Assembly: GCA_937896205.1 (NCBI GenBank)
Contig: CALBNA010000095.1
Span: 1 to 12,158 of the forward strand
DNA from: an uncultured Campylobacter sp.
GTDB lineage: Bacteria > Campylobacterota > Campylobacteria > Campylobacterales > Campylobacteraceae
DNA: 12,158 nucleotides
Direction of reading: 5' to 3'
The number at the start of each line of letters is the position of its first letter. Position 1 is the first letter of the stretch. The notes beneath the pieces are model-generated. The model was given only the letters and a program-made list of their open reading frames with translations, was not told the DNA's origin and ran no database searches. This document shows positions 6,410 to 12,158 of the stretch, piece after piece. Made by a program: the position numbers and the translations under genes.

Positions 6410-7002
6410 TGGATTTTGTTACTCTATTTGACGTAGTCGTCGTTTCATTGGTTTTGATACTGGGTATAAAAGGCGTGATAAGCGGACTGATAAAGGAAAT
6501 ATTTGGCCTCATCGGTCTAATCGGTGGTATCGTAGTGGCTAGTAGATTCGGTATTAGAGTCGGTCATCTAATAAGCGATAATGTTTATAAAATAGAGGGT
6601 GATTCTATTCTGTTTTTTGCTGGATTTTTAACGACGCTTATCGTATTCTGGATACTTTGCTTGGGTATCGGCGCATTTTTATCGAGATTAGTAGGGTTAA
6701 GCGGACTTGGATTTTTGGATAAAATGGGCGGATTTATCATCGGAAGCGCCAAAATTTTCCTAGTTTTTGCGGTTTTGATAGTGACCATTTCAAACATTCA
6801 AGTCTTAAACAACAAAATAGAGCCGTATTTTAGGGGAAGTAAACTATATCCGATTTTGCTGGATACCGGCAAATGGATAATGAATGTTAACGTAAAAGGC
6901 ATATCAGGCGGCGTGGGAAATATCGAAACGCCGTTTGACGCCTCTATGCAGGAGCAAAGACCAAATTTAGAGATAAATTCGACGATTAAGGAGTACAAAT
7001 AA
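6409..7002 (+). CDS. cvpA: CvpA family inner-membrane protein
   Basis: A 197-residue CvpA/colicin V production-like membrane protein. Four hydrophobic segments are visible at ~4-20, 28-46, 66-90 and 105-128. The family pattern FDVV...[15 protein letters not shown] is at the N-terminus, and the conserved [20 protein letters not shown] (101-120) precedes the last helix. The hydrophilic C-terminus (~135-197) is probably outside the membrane core. E. coli CvpA is needed for colicin V export and affects envelope stress resistance, but its molecular role is unresolved and no bacteriocin gene is near, so the name should be read as a family label. The gene overlaps pilT by one base (TAATG) and fur by one base. 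C. jejuni has a homologue directly upstream of fur. Confidence 0.9.
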   Translation: MDFVTLFDVVVVSLVLILGIKGVISGLIKEIFGLIGLIGGIVVASRFGIRVGHLISDNVYKIEGDSILFFAGFLTTLIVFWILCLGIGAFLSRLVGLSGLGFLDKMGGFIIGSAKIFLVFAVLIVTISNIQVLNNKIEPYFRGSKLYPILLDTGKWIMNVNVKGISGGVGNIETPFDASMQEQRPNLEINSTIKEYK

Positions 7003-7472
7003 TGATTGAGAATTTAGAATACGACGCGCTTCTTGAGAAATTTAAAAAAATTTTGAGAGACAACGGGCTAAAATACACGCAACAGCGAGAAGTTCTACTA
7101 AAGACGCTCTACAACAACGACGAGCACTTCACTCCGGAGAGACTTTATTTTTTCATTAAAGAGACCTATCCTGACTTAAACGTCGGCATCGCGACCGTTT
7201 ATAGGACGCTAAATTTACTCGAAGAAGCCGAGATGGTAACCTCCATCAGCTTTGGTTCGCAAGGTAAAAAATTTGAGCTTGCAACCAAACCTCACCACGA
7301 TCATATGATATGCCGCAGATGCGGAACTATCATCGAATTTGAAGACGCAACCATAGAAAAAAGACAAGCAAATATCGCAAAAGAGCATGGCTTTAAGCTA
7401 ACCGGACACATGATGCAGCTTTACGGAGTGTGCAAAGAGTGCAATGCCAAAGAGGCAAAGGGCGGCAAGTGA
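7002..7472 (+). CDS. fur: Ferric uptake regulator Fur
   Basis: Metal-dependent dimeric DNA-binding repressor of iron acquisition. Its 156 residues show a winged-helix DNA-binding domain with the recognition helix in [14 protein letters not shown] (63-76). The Fur signature HHDHMIC (98-104) supplies metal ligands and begins the C104-C107 pair, and a second pair C144-C147 (CKEC) completes a structural zinc site. The metal site with HHDH fits Fur rather than PerR, but family-level separation (Fur, Zur, PerR) rests here mainly on synteny with C. jejuni fur. The start codon overlaps the cvpA stop (TAATG), with AAGGAG eight bases upstream. The end overlaps the lysS start (GTGA). No Fur box or separate promoter is visible upstream, so transcription probably comes from the gatC promoter or weak internal ones. 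Confidence 0.94.
   Translation: MIENLEYDALLEKFKKILRDNGLKYTQQREVLLKTLYNNDEHFTPERLYFFIKETYPDLNVGIATVYRTLNLLEEAEMVTSISFGSQGKKFELATKPHHDHMICRRCGTIIEFEDATIEKRQANIAKEHGFKLTGHMMQLYGVCKECNAKEAKGGK
7457..7471 (+). promoter_or_regulatory. Ribosome binding site and GTG start of lysS
   Basis: AAAGGG (7457-7462) lies six bases before the GTG at 7469-7471, which overlaps the fur stop as GTGA. This start gives [10 protein letters not shown], the usual beginning of Campylobacter LysS. The longer in-frame opening at 7430 would add 13 residues derived from out-of-frame fur sequence and is rejected. Confidence 0.75.
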
Positions 7473-8974
7473 TATTTGAAAATCAATTAGAAATACAAAG
7501 ATTAGAGACGGCAAACGAACTAAGAAGCGTGGGCGTAAATCCCTATCCGCATTTTTTACGCCGCGATATGGATATAACTAAATTTAGGCTCAAATTTAAA
7601 CATATAATAGACACCGAAGAAAAGAGCGCTGAAGGTCAGCTAGTAAGCCTTGCCGGGCGCGTGAAGCTCATCAGGGATGCGGGCAAGGCGATATTTGCCA
7701 ACATCGAAGACGAGGACGGCAATATTCAAATTTACTTTAGCAATAAGACGCTTGATCCAGACTGGTTTAAGGTCGTAAAGAAAAATATCGAAGTAGGCGA
7801 CATCATATATGTGCGCGGATATGCCTTCGTCACGCGAACGGGCGAATTTTCTATGCACGTTAGCGAACTAACTTTGGCGTCAAAGGCTATTTCGCCGCTT
7901 CCGGAGAAATTCCACGGGCTAACGGACATCGAGACTAGATATCGCCAGAGATACCTCGATATGATAATGAACCCCGAGGTTAGGGCTGATTTTAAGCGCC
8001 GCTCGGTTATCGTTAGTACGATTCGCAGATTTTTCGAGGATAAGGGCTTTTTAGAGGTCGAGACTCCGATGATGCACCCGATCCCTGGCGGAGCGAACGC
8101 TAAGCCTTTCGTCACGTTTCACAACGCGCTTGGCGTGGAGAGATTTTTACGCATCGCACCCGAGCTTTATCTAAAGCGTCTCATCGTGGGCGGTTTTGAT
8201 GCGGTTTACGAGATGAATAGAAATTTTCGCAACGAGGGTATGGACCTAACGCACAACCCCGAATTTACAAGCATCGAGTTTTACTGGGCGTGGCATACTT
8301 ATCACGATTTGATGGGGCTAACCGAGGAGCTATTTAACGTGCTTCTTGATAAACTTGATATGCCTAAAATAATCGAATTTGACGGTATGCAGATTGATTT
8401 TAGCAAGCCGTTTAAACGCATAAGCTACAAAAAAGCGCTCGTAGAAATCGGCGGTCTAGACGAAGCGATCATCGGCGATAAGGATAAAATTTTAGCCAAG
8501 CTCAAAGCGGACGGCTTTGAGGCAAACGCTAAGCTTGATTTGGGGCATTTGCAGGCCGAACTTTTCGATAATTACGTAGAGAGCAAGCTAATCGATCCGA
8601 CCTTTATCATCGACTATCCAATTTCTATTAGCCCGCTTTCTCGCAGAAGCGACGCAAATCCCGATATAGCCGAGAGATTTGAGCTATTTATCGCAGGACG
8701 CGAGCTAGCTAACGGCTTTAACGAGCTAAACGACCCGATTGATCAATACGGCCGCTTCGCTTCGCAAATCGAAGCTAAAAATGCAGGAGACGATGAAGCT
8801 CACGAGATGGACGAGGACTACGTGAGGGCTCTTGGCTACGCGATGCCTCCGACTGCCGGGCAGGGTATCGGCATAGATAGGCTCGTGATGCTACTGACCA
8901 ATAAAAAGTCCATCCGCGACGTGGTGCTTTTCCCAGCGATGAGACCGCAAAAAAACGAAACCAAGGAGAATTAA
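7469..8974 (+). CDS. lysS: Lysyl-tRNA synthetase, class II
   Basis: Charges tRNA(Lys) with lysine in the cytosol. From the GTG at 7469 the protein has 501 residues, the usual Campylobacter LysS length. An OB-fold anticodon-binding domain occupies ~55-140 ([20 protein letters not shown]). The class II catalytic core follows. Motif 1 lies around [20 protein letters not shown] (194-213). Motif 2 is in [20 protein letters not shown] (247-266), with the ATP-contacting arginine of FRNEG. Motif 3 is GQGIGIDR (464-471). It overlaps fur by four bases and its TAA overlaps the glyA ATG by one, so it should be translated in step with both neighbours. The lysS-glyA pairing is conserved in Campylobacter and Helicobacter. 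Confidence 0.97.
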   Translation: MIFENQLEIQRLETANELRSVGVNPYPHFLRRDMDITKFRLKFKHIIDTEEKSAEGQLVSLAGRVKLIRDAGKAIFANIEDEDGNIQIYFSNKTLDPDWFKVVKKNIEVGDIIYVRGYAFVTRTGEFSMHVSELTLASKAISPLPEKFHGLTDIETRYRQRYLDMIMNPEVRADFKRRSVIVSTIRRFFEDKGFLEVETPMMHPIPGGANAKPFVTFHNALGVERFLRIAPELYLKRLIVGGFDAVYEMNRNFRNEGMDLTHNPEFTSIEFYWAWHTYHDLMGLTEELFNVLLDKLDMPKIIEFDGMQIDFSKPFKRISYKKALVEIGGLDEAIIGDKDKILAKLKADGFEANAKLDLGHLQAELFDNYVESKLIDPTFIIDYPISISPLSRRSDANPDIAERFELFIAGRELANGFNELNDPIDQYGRFASQIEAKNAGDDEAHEMDEDYVRALGYAMPPTAGQGIGIDRLVMLLTNKKSIRDVVLFPAMRPQKNETKEN

Positions 8975-10218
8975 TGAGTTTGCAAAGTTATGATAAAGAA
9001 ATTTTTGATTTAGTAAATTTAGAACTAAAACGCCAATGCGACCACCTCGAGATGATCGCGAGCGAAAATTTTACCTATCCCGAAGTAATGGAAGTAATGG
9101 GCTCCATTCTAACTAATAAATACGCGGAAGGCTATCCAGGCAAACGCTACTACGGCGGCTGCGAATACGTCGACCAGATCGAACAGCTAGCGATTGATCG
9201 CTGCAAAGAGCTTTTCGGTTGCGAATTTGCAAACGTGCAGCCAAACTCAGGCTCGCAGGCAAATCAGGGCGTTTACGGCGCGCTTTTAAATCCGGGCGAT
9301 AAAATTTTAGGCATGGATCTAAGTCACGGCGGACACCTCACTCACGGTGCAAAAGTAAGCAGCTCGGGTAAAATTTATCAGAGCTTTTTCTACGGCGTGG
9401 AGCTTGACGGACGCATAAACTACGACAAAGTGATGGAAATTGCGCAAATCGTAAAACCTAAGATGATCGTGTGCGGCGCAAGCGCATACACTCGCGAGAT
9501 CGAATTTAAGAAATTCCGCGAGATCGCCGATGCCGTCGGCGCTATACTATTTGCAGACGTAGCGCACATCGCCGGTCTAGTCGTAGCCGGCGAACATCAG
9601 AGTCCATTTCCGCACTGCGACGTAGTGAGCTCGACTACTCACAAGACGCTTCGCGGACCTCGCGGCGGTATCATCATGACAAATAACGAAGAGTACGCCA
9701 AAAAGATAAATTCGTCCATCTTCCCCGGCATCCAGGGCGGACCGCTAGTCCACGTTATCGCGGCAAAGGCGGTAGGCTTTAAACATAACCTTTCGCCTGA
9801 ATGGAAAATTTACGCTAAACAAGTTAAAGCAAATATCAAAAAGCTAGCCGAAATTTTAGTAAAACGCGGCTTTGATCTAGTTAGCGGCGGCACGGATAAT
9901 CACCTGGTTTTGATGAGCTTTTTAAACCGCGAATTTAGCGGTAAAGATGCTGACATCGCTCTTGGCAATGCGGGCATAACGGTAAATAAAAATACGGTTC
10001 CGGGCGAAACTAGAAGCCCGTTTGTTACAAGCGGTATCCGCATCGGAAGTCCAGCGCTTACAGCTCGCGGCATGAAAGAAGCGGAATTTGAGATCATAGC
10101 AAATAAAATCGCCGATGTGCTAAGCGATATCAATAATGCAGCGCTTCAAGAGAAAGTAAAAGCCGAATTAAAAGAGCTTGCGAGCAAATTTATCATCTAC
10201 GATAGGGCGACTTATTAA
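8974..10218 (+). CDS. glyA: Serine hydroxymethyltransferase
   Basis: PLP enzyme interconverting serine plus tetrahydrofolate with glycine plus 5,10-methylene-THF, the main one-carbon source in the cytosol. The 414 residues match the bacterial family length. Visible motifs are [13 protein letters not shown] (26-38), [20 protein letters not shown] (48-67), QPNSGSQAN (89-97), FADVAHIAG (193-201) with PLP-contacting D195 and H198, and [14 protein letters not shown] (219-232) with the PLP-binding lysine K224. AAGGAG (8963-8968) lies five bases before the ATG, which shares its A with the lysS TAA. The stop overlaps the next gene's ATG in the same TAATG manner. I see nothing unusual in the protein. 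Confidence 0.98.
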   Translation: MSLQSYDKEIFDLVNLELKRQCDHLEMIASENFTYPEVMEVMGSILTNKYAEGYPGKRYYGGCEYVDQIEQLAIDRCKELFGCEFANVQPNSGSQANQGVYGALLNPGDKILGMDLSHGGHLTHGAKVSSSGKIYQSFFYGVELDGRINYDKVMEIAQIVKPKMIVCGASAYTREIEFKKFREIADAVGAILFADVAHIAGLVVAGEHQSPFPHCDVVSSTTHKTLRGPRGGIIMTNNEEYAKKINSSIFPGIQGGPLVHVIAAKAVGFKHNLSPEWKIYAKQVKANIKKLAEILVKRGFDLVSGGTDNHLVLMSFLNREFSGKDADIALGNAGITVNKNTVPGETRSPFVTSGIRIGSPALTARGMKEAEFEIIANKIADVLSDINNAALQEKVKAELKELASKFIIYDRATY

Positions 10219-10760
10219 TGCAGAGCATAGACACCGCGCTAATCAAAATGAACACGAGCCACTACTGGATCAAACGCGATAATATCGTAAGCAAGATCGA
10301 GTATAAAGGGCGGATGTTTTTTAATAAATTTGAGCTCATAAACGAGCCTCTAAGCTATCACGTGATAAAAGATCACGACGAGGGTAAGATCACGGTCGCA
10401 CACTCGCTGATACTGCCGGGCGACAAGGTAGAAAATATCGTCTTTGACTACAACGGTAGGATGCCTGAGCGCTTTTGGCACCGAGCTCAGCTTTTGCTCC
10501 GCGAGGAGGGATTTATAAATTTTACCGCCTACGAGAGCAAGACGCCGGGGCACTTGCACCTTTATATACACAAAGGGCACACGACGCTAAATGAGGGCTA
10601 TCAGATAGCGAATAAACTATCTATGCTACTTAGTTCGCGTTTGGTTAAAGAGTGGAGAGTGTTTCCGACGATGGAGTTGCCGAAAGAATTTAATATCTTG
10701 ACGTTGCCGTACAAAGTTTATCAAAAAGAGCGCGGCGCAAGCTGGTCAAAACATATGTAA
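10218..10760 (+). CDS. DUF1882 protein of Campylobacterota
   Basis: A 180-residue cytosolic-looking protein of the DUF1882 family, found next to glyA in Campylobacter (Cj0403) and Helicobacter (HP0184). Its function is unknown to me. There is no signal peptide or membrane helix. The middle of the protein runs strand ([10 protein letters not shown], 71-80), helix ([16 protein letters not shown], 83-98), then strands with a small-residue/His motif ([17 protein letters not shown], 105-121), helix ([15 protein letters not shown], 128-142), and ends in [15 protein letters not shown] and TLPYKVY. This order resembles the core of archaeo-eukaryotic-type primase/polymerase domains (acidic strand, then an SGxxxxHL-like motif), but the acidic motif is only DYN here, so catalysis is doubtful. 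The fold comparison is inference. The ATG overlaps the glyA stop by one base, and the next gene starts 9 bases after its stop. Confidence 0.88.
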   Translation: MQSIDTALIKMNTSHYWIKRDNIVSKIEYKGRMFFNKFELINEPLSYHVIKDHDEGKITVAHSLILPGDKVENIVFDYNGRMPERFWHRAQLLLREEGFINFTAYESKTPGHLHLYIHKGHTTLNEGYQIANKLSMLLSSRLVKEWRVFPTMELPKEFNILTLPYKVYQKERGASWSKHM

Positions 10761-10769
10761 GGAGTAAAA

Positions 10770-11693
10770 ATGGAGTATAACGAGCTAAGAGACATCATGC
10801 TTGATAATAACGAGGATAAAAAGAGCAAAAGCGTTAAGAGGATACTCATCCTCGTCGCAGTTTTCGTCATCATCTTTTTAGCTGTTCTCATCGTGATGAA
10901 ATTTTTAAATTCCTCCGAAACTAACGATCAGATTGCACAAACTGATTCTAGGCTGGTTTTGCCGCCTGAGCCAGATAATACGCGAAGTATCCCTCAGCAA
11001 GTGGGCGTGCCTGCTACGTCGCCTAACGAGCCTGCGCCGCAAGTAGCACAAGCTAACGTCCCGCCAGTCGCTCCGCCGCCATCCGAGCCTCAGGCGCAGC
11101 AGCCAAATCCCGCCTTTGAGCAGGTGCCTATCGTGCCTGAAAACAAAGGCCAAGATAGCTTTGAGGATATGGTAAAAGCGCTTAAGGAAAAAGAGGATAA
11201 AAGGCAGCAAGATGCAGGCGCGACAGCTCCTACGCCGACCGAGTCTTCTACTATACAAGGTGCTTTAAAGCAAAATGACGCTCCAAGCGCTCAGCCAGGC
11301 GAATCAAAAGCCGAGCCTAAGCAGCACGTAAACGTAGTAAAACAAAAAGAGCCTAAGCAAGAAAAAGCTGCAAAACAGCCTAAAAACGATGTAGCTAAAG
11401 AAAAACAAGCAAAACAAAAGCCGGCCAAACAAGCTCCTGTAGCTAGCGGCGGGGATGCTCACGGCGGTAGTTACGTGCAAGTTTTCGCCGTTAAGCACTT
11501 TAATGAAAAAGCGCCTGAGCTTGGCAAACTAAAAGCCGCAGGATACACCTATAAGCTATACAGGACGAATGTAAACGGCAATGAAATCATCAAGGTTCTA
11601 GTCGGCCCTTATAGCGGCGAGCAGTTAAAAAGCGAGCTTGCTAAAATCAAGCAAAGCGCGGCTCCAAACGCCTTTATCGTAAATATAAAATGA
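10770..11693 (+). CDS. SPOR-domain inner-membrane protein
   Basis: A bitopic envelope protein of 307 residues that should bind septal peptidoglycan. It has a short cytosolic N-terminus (1-23), one membrane helix (~24-46, ILILVAVFVIIFLAVLIVMK), a long disordered periplasmic linker (~50-230) and a C-terminal SPOR domain (~233-307, starting SYVQVFAVKHF and including IIKVLVGPYSGEQ). SPOR domains bind denuded glycan strands at division sites. The linker changes character: Pro/Gln/Ala-rich to ~125, a predicted coiled segment FEDMVKALKEKEDKRQQ (131-147), then Lys/Gln/Glu-rich (~180-222). AAGGAG (10759-10764) lies five bases before the ATG. The ATG of aroE overlaps the stop (ATGA). As I recall, C. 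jejuni has a SPOR gene at the same place (Cj0404). A FtsN-like role is possible but not shown. Confidence 0.92.
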   Translation: MEYNELRDIMLDNNEDKKSKSVKRILILVAVFVIIFLAVLIVMKFLNSSETNDQIAQTDSRLVLPPEPDNTRSIPQQVGVPATSPNEPAPQVAQANVPPVAPPPSEPQAQQPNPAFEQVPIVPENKGQDSFEDMVKALKEKEDKRQQDAGATAPTPTESSTIQGALKQNDAPSAQPGESKAEPKQHVNVVKQKEPKQEKAAKQPKNDVAKEKQAKQKPAKQAPVASGGDAHGGSYVQVFAVKHFNEKAPELGKLKAAGYTYKLYRTNVNGNEIIKVLVGPYSGEQLKSELAKIKQSAAPNAFIVNIK

Positions 11694-12110
11694 TGGTTTT
11701 TGCCGTTTTTGGCAACCCTATCTCTCACTCCGTTTCGCCGAGGCTGCACAACCTAGCTCTCGGCGAGCTCGGTCTATCTCGCGAAGCCCTCTATACTCGC
11801 TACGAGCTGGCGGACGGCTCGCAACTCATATCCAAATTTAAAGAACTAAAACTAAGCGGCGCAAACGTCACAGTACCTCACAAAGAAGCCGCGCTCGCGC
11901 AGTGCGATATCGAAGACGAAACGGCTACCAAAATCGGCTCCGTAAATACCCTTGTAGCTCGCGGCGATAAAATTTACGGCTACAATACCGATGCGCCCGG
12001 GTTTTTGCGGGCAGTAGAGAGTTTTGGACATATAAATTCGGCTCTCATTTTGGGCGCTGGCGGAACGGCTAGAGCAGTAGCCTACGCTTTAAAAAGCCGC
12101 GGTGTGCGAG
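11690..12110 (+). CDS. aroE: Shikimate 5-dehydrogenase, 3' truncated by contig end
   Basis: NADPH-dependent reduction of 3-dehydroshikimate to shikimate in aromatic amino-acid synthesis. Only about 139 of the usual ~260 codons are present. Counting from the second of two tandem ATGs (11693), the shikimate-binding NPISHSVSPRLHN is at 8-20, catalytic K64 is in NVTVPHKEA (58-66), GSVNTLV is at 82-88, and the second catalytic residue D100 is in GYNTDAPGF (96-104). The glycine-rich NADP loop LGAGGTARAVA (120-130) follows. The first ATG (11690) gives an ATGA overlap with the SPOR gene, so either may be used. Genuine sequence stops at 12110. The frame stays open through the appended adapter, which adds the false tail VSYTHLRAHETVLDL. 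The truncation is an assembly artefact, not a biological pseudogene. Confidence 0.93.
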
Positions 12111-12158
12111 CTGTCTCTTATACACATCTCCGAGCCCACGAGACCGTACTAGATCTCG
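12111..12158 (+). other. Illumina Nextera adapter, i7 index and P7 start (contamination)
   Basis: Bases 12111-12144 match the 34-base reverse complement of the Nextera read-2 transposase adapter, beginning CTGTCTCTTATACACATCT and ending CCGAGCCCACGAGAC. The next eight bases (12145-12152, CGTACTAG) equal the Nextera i7 index N702, and ATCTCG (12153-12158) is the start of the P7 sequence. This is read-through into the adapter of a short library fragment kept at the contig end. It is not genomic and should be trimmed. Confidence 0.98.

Noticed and set aside
6409..7002. Bacteriocin export system suggested by the CvpA name
   Set aside because: No microcin, immunity or ABC-export gene is present; CvpA is a widespread membrane family and the context is housekeeping.
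7430..7468. Longer lysS start adding 13 residues
   Set aside because: The extension is out-of-frame fur sequence and LysS normally starts at MIFENQ or similar; the GTG at 7469 with AAAGGG upstream fits better.
7732..8115. 127-codon open frame on the minus strand inside lysS
   Set aside because: It lies fully antisense to a clear LysS catalytic region and has no ribosome site or family features; it is a by-product of the coding strand.
10905..11258. 117-codon minus-strand frame opposite the SPOR gene
   Set aside because: Its Arg/Leu-rich repeats simply mirror the Pro/Gln-rich linker codons on the plus strand.
11690..12158. aroE as a natural pseudogene or fusion protein
   Set aside because: The unusual C-terminus is fully explained by adapter sequence from 12111 onward.

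Overview
The window looks like a chromosomal contig from a Campylobacter of the higher-GC oral/gut type (rectus, showae or curvus-like; species not fixed by what I can see). Support comes from the gene order gatC, cvpA, fur, lysS, glyA, DUF1882, SPOR-domain gene, aroE. On the opposite strand lies a TPR-membrane protein, lipoprotein, small unknown gene and coaX set. As I recall, this is the layout of the C. jejuni Cj0394c to Cj0405 region. Frequent AAATTTA words and promoters with an extended -10 but no clear -35 also fit.

Layout. 1-1151: 3' part of a GGDEF/EAL protein with a degenerate GGDEF motif and an apparently intact EAL phosphodiesterase domain; its 5' end lies outside the window. 1152-1750: about 600 bases with no gene I can defend, ending in a long inverted repeat that probably terminates hisG. 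4871-1751 (minus strand): five overlapping genes, a YfgM-like membrane protein, a BamB-like beta-propeller lipoprotein, a 110-residue unknown, coaX (type III pantothenate kinase) and a short-form hisG. 4872-4994: divergent promoter region. 4995-12110 (plus strand): nine tightly packed genes, gatC, pilT, cvpA, fur, lysS, glyA, a DUF1882 gene, a SPOR-domain gene and the 5' half of aroE. Neighbouring genes overlap by 1 or 4 bases, or are separated by at most 11.

Functionally this is mostly housekeeping: tRNA charging and transamidation (gatC, lysS), one-carbon metabolism (glyA), aromatic, histidine and CoA biosynthesis (aroE, hisG, coaX), iron regulation (fur), and envelope biogenesis (YfgM/BamB-like pair, SPOR protein, CvpA). 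PilT, a type IV pilus retraction ATPase, sits unexpectedly inside the housekeeping operon.

The last 48 bases (12111-12158) are not biological. They match the Illumina Nextera read-2 transposase adapter followed by an i7 index and the start of P7. aroE is therefore cut at 12110 by a contig end, and any protein predicted through it carries an artefactual C-terminus. I found no CRISPR array, tRNA, rRNA, insertion sequence or defence system. The most interesting biology is the possible remote primase-like fold of the DUF1882 protein, the YfgM-BamB pairing, the short HisG and the embedded pilT.
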